The notes under the pieces were generated by a model, which ran no database searches, had not been told where the DNA came from, and saw only the letters and a list, made by a program, of their open reading frames with translations. A stretch of 64,000 nt of DNA from assembly GCA_020466095.1 (NCBI GenBank), contig CM035807.1, positions 100,315,999-100,379,998 on the forward strand, given 5' to 3'. The position numbers and the translations under genes are program-made. Numbering within the stretch: the stretch's first letter is position 1; every line of letters begins with the position of its first letter. This document shows, piece after piece, positions 23,375 through 34,700 of this stretch. The DNA is from Chlorops oryzae. Lineage: Eukaryota; Arthropoda; Insecta; Diptera; Chloropidae.

Positions 23375-23452
23375 AACAGAGCCAGGGCTCGAACCCGACT
23401 CAGTCGGCTGGAAGACCTAGCATTTAAGCACTAGGCTAGCTTCCCTTCGGCG
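23375..23452 (-). other. tRNA-like segment E (Gly-like)
   Basis: On the minus strand AGCTAGCCTAGTGC matches the A box, GGGTTCGAGCCCT is a near-ideal B box with a paired T-arm, and TCTTCCAGC places TCC as the anticodon, as in Gly tRNAs. An A run and then a T run follow. It differs in sequence from segments A, C and D. Confidence 0.45.
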
Positions 23453-23752
23453 GCGCGGCGATCAGAATGTGAACATGAAATCCACGCATCATGCATGATT
23501 ATCAATGCATGAATCATGAATGCTACGGGCATGCATGCTTTTTTGCAGCAAAGGAACACATGAATCATGAATACTACGGGCATGCATGCTTGTTTTTACA
23601 ACTGGGTGCTAAATTATATTGAAATAACATTGCTCATACGTCGGGCTCTAACGCCATTGTATAACCATGGCAGATTGGATCATTTTTTGCAACTTTCCAC
23701 GATCGATTTTCGGTGTATACAACGGTTGAACAAAAATCAAATATTTTTGATT

Positions 23753-23808
23753 AGTCTTCTCATTACAGCTAGTTTGAGTATAGTTGTCATACCTACATAA
23801 TCAGGTCA
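23753..23808 (+). repeat. direct repeat, right copy
   Basis: This is the counterpart of 22598-22653, with several substitutions and a 2-3 base insertion. Its right edge (ATAATCAGG) also pairs with CCTGATTATGTA at about 22376-22387, hinting at an outer inverted repeat. Confidence 0.5.
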
Positions 23809-23829
23809 TTAACTAAACTAAATTTGGGC

Positions 23830-26023
23830 ATATCCTTGACAACTCTGATATGTCGTTTATCGATAATTTTTAAGGGCAAAAAAACACCGATAGAAACTCA
23901 TCATGCCCAACACATGTTCCACTCTTTTGTGAGCACAAAGAAGGAGTTGTCTAGTCGCTTCTGAAAGAACTTCCAAGCAAAGCATAACCTGCGCCTTGGG
24001 CGTATCGGTGTTACATAATTTTTTTATCCTTTTTTTTTATTTCTATTTTTCTGCGTTTTGCGAATGAAAGGCAAAAAATTCGTTTTCTTCACTAACACAC
24101 CAAGCATCTGCATAAAAAGTTCATTACATCGTGCGGCAGCTGAATAAACGTTAAAGCGTATGCTCTTTGGAGCTGATGTCACATGCTGAGCTTTCTAGCA
24201 TCAGCAGTAGCCTAAAGTATATACAAATATATTGTATGTAGAATACCCACTACAGTACGAGTATAAGATTTTCTATAAAATATGAAATTGAAGTACGAAA
24301 AGAAAAAAAAAAAATAGAAATGAAGTAGACGAAGAGATAAAATTTTCCCCAGAAATGCACGCTTGTACTTAATGTGTTAGCATAAAGTCGAGCCAAGAAA
24401 ATTCTATGTCACGCTCGCTTTTTTTTTTTGCTCGCGCACATGGCGGAAAACTTTAATTTTACAACATGTCACTCACTTTTTTATGATGTCGCCAGAGTTG
24501 ACAGAACATACATACATATATATCCATATACAATTCATACACATACATGCGCAATATATAAAAATTTTTAAAGTTAAGAGGTGCAATCTCTGTCAAAAAA
24601 TGAAAGGAAATGAAAGTAATGCACCACTGCAGTGAATCCACAATTGTGACACAGTGCGAGCATTGCGAATGGTCTTCAATTTAAGGCTCATTGCCTCAGC
24701 ACGTTTGATTATTTTCAATAATATCATTTTCATGACTATTTATCTTTGTCGTATTACAACATTTTTTGGTCTGTCACTCTTTCAGATGGTGTGCAATATT
24801 TTTCGAGGGCTTTCTCCTGTGCAAAAAGGAGGTCAATTTGCTGAATTACGTTTTTTTGGAAGAATATTCCTGGAGATTCCATATCGCAAAGCCGAAGAGC
24901 AGATCTTTTCGAAAAAAGCTTTTACACGAGGTTCTTTTCGGCTCCTTCGAGGGCATGAAAATATGCTCAAGAGAAAAGATCTTCAAGAATTATGTGAAAA
25001 GCCAAAAAAAGAAAAAAATGCTTATTTTATGTTTTCAGAATTTTCATGTTTTTATTTTTTCTTTCACACCAATTTTCACTCGTGCATGTTCTCAAAAGAA
25101 AACATACAAAAGGAAATATTTTTTCTTTCTTTTTTGTTCTTTAATGAAAATTCCATTTCGCTTCAATTGTTAATAACAATGAAACTTGTAAGCAAAGGAA
25201 AATAGTACAACCCAACCCGAAATTCCCAATGAAAAGAGCATGCCAGAAAAGTGCAGATAAAATGAAATCGAACAACGAACACAATCGGGCTCCGCACAAC
25301 GAATCGACGTCAAGATGGCAACGGAAGAAGACCACCGCCCATGGAGGCGATTTTAAAAGGTGCACTTTCACAGAATAAAAGCTGAAATTCATTTCGCTAA
25401 GAAATACCACCTTGTAAAATTCAATAAAAACAAAAAAAAAAAAAAAAAATAAAAGGAAAAATAAAATACGAAAATGAAAATAAAATAGAGTAAGAAAACG
25501 AAAATCTTGAACGTAAATGATGATGAAAATGCGGCTTTCCCATGCATTCCACGTTGTTCTCTTTGGATTAATGTACCATAAACTTGTAAAGTTTTATGAT
25601 CAGTTTTATAAATTGACACAATATTTTGAGCCGCCATTTTACGTGAAAAATCTTTGTTAAAGAGATTTTTACTTCAGATTTAATACTGATTTCTCATAAA
25701 TTTCAAATATCCATGCTTTCAAGATGGGGATTGTTTATATCCGAGTTGTATATATCCGAGTAGTACCGTATATTAAACGAAATAGTGTAGAGGATAATTT
25801 AAGAGCTTTCTGTTGGGAAATTGACTGAAAAAATATATCCCAACAAAGACTAGAAGTACCTACTCATAACAATCCTCTTATTAGATCATATCTTGAAATA
25901 AGCCTAACTTAAATCTCTATGAATATGTGCATTGTACTAATGTACTATGGAAAAAGAATTACCCTATTTATAGCAATTTTTGAAAAGTAGGTGTAATTGT
26001 ACCCTTTTTCGGCCCTTTCCCTC
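23830..26023. other. AT-rich non-coding DNA, no gene recognised
   Basis: One long frame without known motifs (about 24669-25205, plus strand) is overlapped for most of its length by a second open frame on the same strand. That points to low stop density rather than a gene. An A run at 25433-25449 and poly-T at 24420-24430. Confidence 0.5.
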
Positions 26024-26027
26024 TTAA

Positions 26028-26663
26028 GGGTGTTGTCTCATTGGCGAGGCATGTTTTTGGACCTTTTTTAAAAAAATTCCTGAAAGAAAACGAAAACAGC
26101 TTTTTCAATTTTGTGTTAGGAATGAATGAAGCAATTTGTTTTTTTTATGTGAGGGCGGTTCAAAAAGATATCAAACTGGATGCTCAAAAAAAGGTGTCGT
26201 GCTGGCTGCCACGATTCTAGGTATCCAAGTTGTCCGAAACGAAAAAGAAAAACAGGGTTATAATCAGTATTGATGCCATTATGGCGTGAACCTCCAAAAT
26301 AGTTTTCGGATTTTTTTTTTTTTTTTTTGACAAAATGGCGGCCATTGAAAAATGATCCATCGATTTCGGGTATAGTTTTTCGTAGTCCAGTGTAAAAAAA
26401 AAAAATAGTAAAAAATTTGTTAAAATTATGATTGAGGTTGACGCCATAATGGGACGATTCTGCACTGATTCCATTTTGTTATTAAAAAAATTACTTAATT
26501 TTAGCGCAAACCTTGGTCGCATCAAAAGAAGGTTCATATAATCTTTAACTATTTCGAAATTCAAAAAATCCTTTTAGGACGATTTTCTCAAATATCCAAA
26601 CTATAAAAAATGCAAAAAAAAAAAAAATAAGAAAAAAAATTTGTGCCCAATGAGACAACCTCC
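26028..26663. mobile_element. TTAA-flanked MITE, 636 bp
   Basis: Ends read GGGTGTTGTCTCATTGG and, inverted, GGAGGTTGTCTCATTGG: 15 of 17 positions match, with the last 13 identical. TTAA lies on both sides (26024-26027 and 26664-26667). Inside, TTGATGCCATTATGG and TTGACGCCATAATGG form an internal repeat. Long A and T runs; no coding capacity. The TTAA duplication suggests piggyBac or Kolobok-type mobilisation, though the ends do not start with CCC. Confidence 0.7.
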
Positions 26664-26990
26664 TTAAAAAGCACATTGGGTACATTAAGACCATTGTAGG
26701 AACAATTACAAAATAAAAATTTTTATAAAGAAAATTTTTATAAAGCAAACAAAAGCAGTGAATTCAATGATGAAGGGTTTTCTGTGATAATTTTTGCAGA
26801 AATTTTCTATACATTTCTTAAAAAGGTAGCTTAAAGAGGCTCTTTTGTCATATGTATATTAGGTAGATGTTATTATACAGGTACAATTTCCTTATCATAT
26901 CAGGTACACACTGAAATTTCAATTTTCTAACACTGATATATAGCCTTTATTAGGTGCTTCCGAATGTTGATCACGTGTGAGCACGAACAC

Positions 26991-27440
26991 CCCAGCAGAA
27001 AATGTCGCTATAGACATGGTGGCGTTTCTCTATCGACTTTGTCAATGCGTACAGCGACTACTTGTGCCCAGGCAATACATTCCTTCAATAGACATTTCCC
27101 ATAACAGACCGTGGCACTGTTGACATGGTGCCGTGTCTCCATCGGATTTTCAACAGGAATGGCGACATGCTATGCCCCTAGCAGGCAATCTCCTATAGAA
27201 ATTTTGTATGGGCATGGTATTGAATGTCAATAGAGCAAGAAAAAACGAAACAAACGAAACGATCTGCCGACTGCTGCATGACATATTAATAGAAAAATTC
27301 CATACCCGTTGTCCACATTATTTTTCTAACCCCGCAATGTAGAGACTCTATAGACATTGGTACCTGCTGACATACCTTCTACTTGGGTATATTGAAACGA
27401 TATCGCCAAAGCGAAATTCGACACCTTGCTTTCTGCTGGG
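26991..27440. mobile_element. CCCAGCAG-ended element, 450 bp
   Basis: A perfect 11-bp inverted repeat CCCAGCAGAAA sits at the ends, with the dinucleotide AC on both sides (26989-26990 and 27441-27442). Interior blocks repeat the words CTATAGACATGGTG, TTGACATGGTGCCG and CTATAGACATTGGT. It is similar in format to the two CCCAGTTGT elements (CCCAG start, apparent 2-bp duplication) but with no internal similarity to them. Confidence 0.5.
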
Positions 27441-27442
27441 AC

Positions 27443-30400
27443 GTTCATTCCGTCGACACAGAGTTTTTCATATACAAAAAAGAATTCCACAAAAAGAGCT
27501 CCTCATTTCCTAGAACGGTTCAGCATATATTCCTTTCAAATAATGCTCTTAGCTATTTTTAATAGGCCGAACACATTATTTTGTATACTATTCTTACAAA
27601 TTCACAAAATCGACCTTCAATTTATTTAAAGGAAACAGAAATTCAAACTCCTGCTTTGCTCTGCTCTTAACTTAATTTTATTCCATCACAAACATATCTA
27701 AGCGTGTGTCTTCTTCGGGATTTTCAACAGATTTGCATGAATAAGAAAAACATGTTCCAATAGGATATTTTGTTGTTGTTTCAGAAGCAACTGTGATTTT
27801 TCCTTCTATCGTACGAGTACATATGACTTGGATTATACATACAAATTGGGACTGATTTGAATTGAATTTCAATATTGTGTCATATTCTCATCAAAACAAA
27901 CCGACGAGGGCAAAACAAAGAGCAACAAGAGAAAACGGTGTCAGCAAGTTTTTCCCTTCGAAAATCAACTGCTCCCATGTTAGTAGGTATGTACATAGTA
28001 TATGAATATACGATATTGTCGGGAGCACGCACGCACACACTGTTTTGAAATAAATGTGAAAATTCTACACTCAATAATCTAAATAAATTCAGAACTGATT
28101 GAATTTGCATTGGGTTTCATGTTCACGCATGAACGAGCAATAAAGTGGCAAAAAGGAGCTTCGAATAAACATCCTTGCCATGATGAACTACACTTAGAAT
28201 TGAAATTTGGGGAATATGCTGGACGTGCTGAGACGTAGAGGGGAATTCTCTTTTGTGAGAAGTTAGTGAAGATGATAATTTTTTTTTTCTTTTTTAGAAG
28301 AGAAAAGGTATAAGTTTCCAAAATTCTTTCTTGTCCTGTGGAAATGTTTTGTTAATAAAAAAAAAAAAAAAAACTCAAAAATTCGATATTGCCGAAAGAC
28401 CTTTTCACATTTATTTGTTTTTTAAGAAAAGGTCATTTGGAAATACTGACCGAATTCGTAACAATACCTCAATCAAAACTATAAGGTTAGAGAGAATATG
28501 AGGACAAAAAGAAATTGAAGAAAGAAAAAAAAAAAGAGTTTCTGGATGTCAGTTAACTGAAAAAGATTTCTTCTTCAATTTCAACTAATATCTTTACCAT
28601 GTACATTTATTGTGTGCTGTGATGTGGCTATAGTGCCTTATTTTCAAACTAATCAGCATCTCTCGGAAAACTAATATAAAGGCGCACAAATATTTTACGT
28701 CAATTTTATGCCAAAAACAATGCAATATTCTTGAAATTCGAATTTCGAAAACTCATCCTTCCGGCAGAATTTGTAGTTCATTCAAAATACTTTCAATGCG
28801 GAGCTAGCTCATATGGTCGCAACATATGCCGCCTGCCTTCTTTGCGAGGTGAATTTATTACAACAATAACATAAAGGAATAAATTCCATACATATTGATC
28901 TATGGAGTAAGCAAGAAATCAGTATTCTGATGAATTATTCATGGAATTTCTTGACATATTTGCATCTTGTCATTTTTTAGTGTTGATAGATTACCTTAAA
29001 CTTCCACACATTTAACAGCCACATAAAATCGAACGTGCTTTATAAATGCTCGAAGGAATTCAAAAAATAAAAAAAAAAATCAATTTTACTCAAAACATTT
29101 TGCGGTATGAGAATGATTGGAAATATCCTGTCACTTTTAGACTGGTCTTTAACTAGTCCCATACCAGTATACTCCATCGATATTTCCAAGCCATTGGCCT
29201 ATTGTTTCAAAATAACCACACTATTCCGTTTGAATACTTTGAAATAATAATAAGAGTGGTCCTCTGTGATCACATAAAGGTCATCCATGCTTCATATCCT
29301 TTCGACTGCTTTTCAAAGAGAACTTTGGTTTTTACTCATATCATCAATCGTCAAATCAATTCTCTTAGTGGAACTATTAGAAATTTGAACTCATCATTCT
29401 TCCTTTTTTAAGCCTGCTAGATATATTGACATGCACATAGCACAAGGAACAATGTGTGAGCGTGTGTGTCTGCACGTATTTGTGGAAATACATTTTTAAA
29501 GCGTTCTAAAACCTAAACCCAACTAATTGAAAATCGATTTTGGTCCAAATAAAATTGCTCTCGAATGAGTTTCTTACGATGCAAACAAGAGATAATAATT
29601 TTCAAATAAATTCATTTATGACAAAAAAAATTTTTTATTACTTCCATCATTGGCTATACGAGTATCCATCAGGATTATACGAAAATTGATTTGCTAAGGG
29701 ATTGGGGATCTCTGTGCATTTACAAATTGAATTCCCAAGAGTTGATTACGTTATTGTATTTGGTTTGAAAGAAGAGTAATTTAAATTTTCTTTCGAGATG
29801 ATGAAGGAATTTTTTCCCCCGCCCCCTTTCGAGAGCGATGACGAAACTGACGACGCAGTGCGAAATTTTGCAAGAACACAACGCAAGGTAGAAAAGTAGA
29901 CGCGTGTTGCGTCAAATAAAATAAATTCGAATAATATTTTCGATATCAGTGAAAAGCGGACGTGACTTTTCAAATTCGCTGCGAAACTGACAAGTCGAGT
30001 CTATTGGGAAGTGTTGTCTGTCTATCGCTTTGAGATATGTTTGATTTGCCTTGTGGTTTCAGCTGGTCTTTCGCTTCATTCCATCTGACAGCTAAAGTTT
30101 GATATGAACGCAGTGTGAATATTAAAGGTAGCTTCACAAGTAGGTACATATGGATAAATTGATGTATGCATGCTTAAACATAAGCATATATGTATAAATT
30201 GATATAAATTACTTTTCAAACTAAAGTGTTCACTATGAACGATGCGATATGGTAAGGTAAAGCATTTTTCAAGCAAAATTGGCCCACAGGCAAATAGCTC
30301 CGTGTGAATTTATTGTTTACATTTCGGGTTAAATTTCACCAATGTATGTTTATGACAAGACCTGTAGTATTATGCCCTGAAAATTTGATTTTAATACGCC

Positions 30401-30730
30401 ATGCTTTGTAGTGGATGACTTGCGTGAAAATAGATTCGAAGCAATTGTCTGGACAAAAATTTAATTGTTTTGATTTGACAAGCCATTTGCAGTTGTGGCC
30501 TTACAAGGCGTATTTTAATATCCATTGACCACCAATATTTATATCAAACAGTGTCTGCAAAAAAGCTTATTGTCTCTTATTCGCTGTCACCACTCTAGGG
30601 TTAAGTTTGAGCGAGATTAAGCTTCTTATCACGACTCGAATGAAGCCATTGTATGGTATCAAATAAATAAAATTTTGCCAAAACGAATGAAACTACCGAT
30701 TTCCCGCTAAAATAAAATTTCACTTCAGCC
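27443..30730. other. AT-rich non-coding DNA, no gene recognised
   Basis: Frames are all under 85 codons and unrecognisable. A-runs near 28359-28373 and 28526-28535. A C-rich patch at 29815-29826 stands out only by composition. Confidence 0.55.
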
Positions 30731-30733
30731 TAA

Positions 30734-30848
30734 GGCCCGATTTCCTCAAGCTATTTTAATAAAACTTAAATGAAATTACTTTTTTTTATATGAAACTTGA
30801 CAGTTCGTTTCATTTCAGTTTCATTAAATAGCTTGGTGAATTTGGGCC
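30734..30848. mobile_element. palindromic Harbinger-type MITE, 115 bp
   Basis: The element is nearly one long inverted repeat of about 42 bp arms (GGCCCGATTTCCTCAAGCTA against GGCCCAAATTCACCAAGCTA and on through ATGAAA). TAA occurs on both sides (30731-30733 and 30849-30851). The TWA duplication and GGCCC start parallel the 1662-3065 element. Confidence 0.7.
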
Positions 30849-31206
30849 TAAGTGAAACAAAAAAGACTCACATGCGAATAAAAAAGGTATGTAAGTTGTG
30901 GGGTTGTCTATTAGAAAATAAACCCCAGAATTCATTCGGTCATATTCAATTTTAATCTTAAATTAATGTTTATCCTGAAGCACAATAAAAAGCTTCATTT
31001 TGAAGTAGTATTTCTTAATAAAATCCGTATGTTTTTCAAAAGTTATATTACTTTAAGTGTGGGCCAATTTTGTTCGATCAATGCTTTACAGCCGAGTCAA
31101 AGTAAAAATTTTACGGAAAGGAGGTCAATTTTAAAAACTATCACCCCGATTCTGAGTAATATTCCACGTGAACTTTTCCGTGAATAATATGTACCTACAT
31201 AGAATA

Positions 31207-31388
31207 AGCAAATCTCTACTTCTGGTCAACTCTCATAAGCTCTCCATTAAGCGGGCAAAATTTCCAACACACAAGTTTTTTTTTTTTTTTAAAGATTTTC
31301 ATACAAATTCTCTAATAAGCGGACATATTTTCTATGAGCGGAAACAAAGGCTGCAACCGTCGGTGTCCACTTATGGGAGATTTCACTG
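31207..31388. mobile_element. decayed pogo/Tigger-like MITE
   Basis: The right end, read inward on the minus strand, is CAGTGAAATCTCCCATAAG followed by TGGACACC and later TCCGCTTATTAG. This CAGTG...ATAAGYGGACA layout is typical of pogo/Tigger-like ends, with flanking TA at 31389-31390. The left end is degraded: AAATCTC, CTCATAAG and ATTAAGCGGG appear in order. A T16 run lies in the middle. Confidence 0.35.
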
Positions 31389-32004
31389 TATTTGGCCATT
31401 TAAGTTCTATCAATGCAAACTCATCAGCACAATTAAATTATCAAGTAATCTTAGCCTCAATGAAAGAGTTGGCATGGTATTTTGACAAGAGCCACTTCGA
31501 TTAATGAATCACAGAAACATCATTTTTAAGAATTCATCTTCAAAACAATTGACTGCTTTTCTGAAAATGTCACAAAAGAAGCTTAAATTACCACAAAATA
31601 TTTGCCATTTGGAAATGAAGACTCATTTGATCGATAAGAAAATTTGAAAACTCACTATGAAAAAAGTTCCAAAAGGCAGTCTTACTCCATAAACAATGTT
31701 GAGTGAATGATAAATGATGGCTCTGAGAAATAATTCCACAATTAAAAGAAACCACAAAGTGAACAGGGTAAAATAAAATTCCTATAAACAAAATAGCAGT
31801 ATTCATAAGAATTTTCCGTCTAATGGGATGCGAATTCGAAGTATTCAATACAAAAAATGAGTTTAGGTTTTAATGTACCCATATATATATAATATGTATA
31901 TACGTCTTCATATATATCTTAATATGTACAATATTTATATAGTATAAAAATCGATAGACACTTGAAAAATTTAATAACCACTGAACCGTTTTTCCTAAAT
32001 GCAT

Positions 32005-32053
32005 GACGTATGAGCAACGCATAATTTAGAAGAGGTAACATTACGTATACGTC
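32005..32053. repeat. short R-family repeat, unoccupied copy
   Basis: A 49-bp unit begins GACGTATGAGCAACG and ends with the inverted word ACGTATACGTC. On the other strand the order ACGTATACGTAATGTTAC, CTAAATTAT, TTGCTCATACGTC matches the joined flanks of the CCCAGTTGT element copy 2 (22657-22681 plus 23609-23642). It is therefore a relative of the empty target. Partial copies also flank copy 1 (14564-14593 and 15828-15843) and occur at 1621-1640. Confidence 0.5.
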
Positions 32054-32176
32054 CTGTCTTTAAATTCTTTCGAAAAAAATTTCCATAAATATTTCACATA
32101 CAAAACTATAGAGGGAGGTGAGGGAAAGCGATGGGATGGATTGATTTGATCTTTTAAAATTTGGTTTCTTTGTTAA

Positions 32177-32269
32177 GGGGCTCTGTCCAGATCTGTCAAA
32201 TCCTGAAGTGTTTTTTTATATGAAGTTTTTCATTTCTGCTTCATTTCTGACAGAACTGGAGAGAGCCCT
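32177..32269. mobile_element. TTAA-flanked palindromic MITE, 93 bp
   Basis: Ends GGGGCTCTGTCCAGATCTGT and, inverted, AGGGCTCTCTCCAGTTCTGT differ at three of 20 positions. TTAA lies on both sides (32173-32176 and 32270-32273). Non-coding. Confidence 0.65.
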
Positions 32270-32273
32270 TTAA

Positions 32274-34226
32274 TTAAATTTAAAAATTATTATTATTGAA
32301 CTCCGGAACATCATTTACTTCAGAGCCGGTTCGAAGTTTTATGGGTCAGTTTGTAATACAAACAATTTTGTGATATTTAAGGCCCTTGCATATGCGATGT
32401 TTTTACATCAGGTACATCTAGCTTAGGGTAGGTACAGTAACGACGAACAATTTTAAGTTGGTCGCTTCGAAGCGCTTTGATTTTAGCTTTTAATTGTGGG
32501 CATAAGTTTTGAAAAATATTTATGCCTTATTGGAAGACCTATAACACAAAGTTCAAATTGTACTCCCTGCATCAATCGATTTTTTTTTTTTTTTTTGTAG
32601 TATATTGTGCACTATCCAAAAAGTAACAGAAGCCGCTTATTTCCGCTGCGTCCCACAACCGAACAATATTTACAAAATTCAATAAAACTTCCAGCCAAAA
32701 GTTGTTCTTGTCGAATTGGCTTATTTACAATCTCGCAACGCATTGTTCACTGAGCAATAACAATGCAAGTTTCGGGCGACTGTAACTGCTTCAAATCCAT
32801 TGTTCGAATACAAAAATATTTTTCAAGTTTTCCTTTTCCCATTGTCCTGTCCGACTGACTTCTTCTGTCTCGAACACAAAAATAAATGTAAACAAAAAAT
32901 AAAAATCGAAAACACGAATTTGTTTACTGTCACAGGAATTTAACTACAAGGACTTATGAATATATCTGACCATTAAGTTGTTTTTTTGGCTGAGCGTCCC
33001 ACTTTCGTGGCGGTCAGACCAAATGCAAATAACCAAAATGTCAGCCAGCAGCGAAAACATTAACATACAGCATCGAAAGTTGTATGCTTACAGAATCTCT
33101 CCGAGTGTGTTTGTGAGTGTGTCTGTGTGTGTGTGTGCCGCTTGTGCATCCGTTGTGCTTGTTGTACTATATTTCGAAAGGCAAGTAAAGTCCGTGTCCG
33201 TTAGTTTTGTTCAACTATGTATCTGCTCAAGCATTGGAACATTACCCGATAAACTTGAGCGGTTCAATACATCCATAAAACTTGGGCCTTGTTTTTTTTT
33301 TTTGTCTTCCATTTACATTTCCTTCTACATATTCTCCATTTTCCCCATGAAATACTTTCTCACTCGTAATAAACTCCAATGTCTACGAACCGAATTCTGG
33401 GACTGCATTTCGAAACGTGATTTTTTTTCGAAATAAGCTGAACACCATCACACGCCTTTGGCTCGATTTGTTTCGTTTTGCTCTCCAAGATTACCTAAAC
33501 TTCATTTTCTATAGTTTGTTCTGACGAAACTGCTAAAAGCTTTCGGTTTGTGTGAGTGAGTTCATTTGTTCATGTTAATTTCATGGAGCATAAAAAACAA
33601 TAAGAAAAATAAATAAAAATAGCGAACCGAAAGAGTAGTGCATGAAAAACTTGGATATTTTCGTTTATAAGGGCTCCACGTTTCGCAGACGGAGCAGCCA
33701 TTGCCAAATCCATACAAAATGAAAATTATTGTATACAAACATGTAGAGAGCAAAGCATACATACACACGTACATTCATATTTAGCGATTGAACTTTTTTT
33801 ATAGTTTTCCCCAACAGTCTTTTGCTTTAGCTTAATTTTCGGTCATCGAGTTTGGTGGTCGAGCGCGGACTTTATTTAACTACATAATTGCTCGTGCTCT
33901 TCGTATTTCATTTTTTACCTCTTTCGCTCTTTTATGTAGTAAAATTTGCAACATTCATGCAAGCTTTAGTTTCTCTAATCCATGTGAGGATTTTTTTTTT
34001 ACTGTTAAACGTACGAGGATTTAAATGATTTGTCAAAAAGTTTGTTGATATATGCATGCGGAAGATAATCCTCACAGTGCTGCAGTGAAAAGTATAAATC
34101 CTCCAGCTTAAATGAAATTCATAAATTTTTTTATGCGAATTTTTTAAACCATAAAAGGAAAATAAATATTCAAAAGTACCATCGAAAAATCTTCTTAACA
34201 AGATTTTGTATTTGTATTGACGGTAT
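32274..34226. other. AT-rich non-coding DNA, no gene recognised
   Basis: A 152-codon frame at 32978-33436 owes part of its length to a GT microsatellite (about 33103-33138) and has no recognisable motif. T-runs at 32580-32596 and 33293-33303. Confidence 0.5.
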
Positions 34227-34669
34227 GTTACGAAAGAGGAAAGAAATTAGAACATAGATAAGAACAGAGAGAATATTTTAGATGAAAGAGAGATAGAAGT
34301 GAAAAGTGGAAAGATGAAGATACAAAGAGAAAAGTAAAAAAGAGAAAAAAAAGAGAAATAGGAGAAATGAGAAGTGAAAGAAGGAGAAAGTATGATAAGA
34401 GAGAGCGAAAGATTATTTAATAAAATTGTGAGACGTAAAAGAGAAGAAAAGAGAAAAGAGAGAGTAACAGAGAGGAGTAGAAAGAGAGAGAAAGAGATGA
34501 GAGAAGAAGAGAGAAAAGAGAGAGAAAAGAGAGAGAAAGAGAAGAGAAAAGAAGAAAAGAGAGAGAAAGAGAGAAGAGAGAGAAGAAAGAGAGAGAAAGA
34601 GAAGAGAGAAGAGAGAGAAAGAGAGAGAAAGAGAGAGAAAAGAGAGAGAGAAAGAGAGAAGAGAGAAAG

Positions 34670-34700
<31 letters not shown>

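Larger units (their letters stand above)
22682..23606. mobile_element. CCCAGTTGT-family DNA element, copy 2 (925 bp)
   Basis: Both ends read CCCAGTTGTAAAAA inward, allowing one mismatch, with flanking dinucleotide TG on each side (22680-22681 and 23607-23608). The left 70 bases equal, in reverse orientation, the right end of copy 1 with few differences. Subterminal repeats are clear: a unit of about 50 bp with CAATGCTTG and ACATGTGTTCCC occurs twice on the left, and a unit CATGAATCATGAAT plus ACGGGCATGCATGC occurs twice on the right. The interior has two tRNA-like segments (minus strand, about 23058-23132 and 23375-23452) separated by A- and T-rich filler. No transposase frame. An empty relative of its target site is at 32005-32053. 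Confidence 0.65.

Noticed and set aside
14930..23452. tRNA-like segments as functional tRNA genes
   Set aside because: B boxes are good, but acceptor stems do not pair in any of them.
24654..25205. 183-codon open frame on the plus strand
   Set aside because: It begins with GTG, has no family motif, and is overlapped by another open frame on the same strand; composition looks like AT-rich background.
32978..33436. 152-codon open frame
   Set aside because: Starts without a convincing ATG context, includes a GT microsatellite translated as Val/Cys, and has no recognisable domain.
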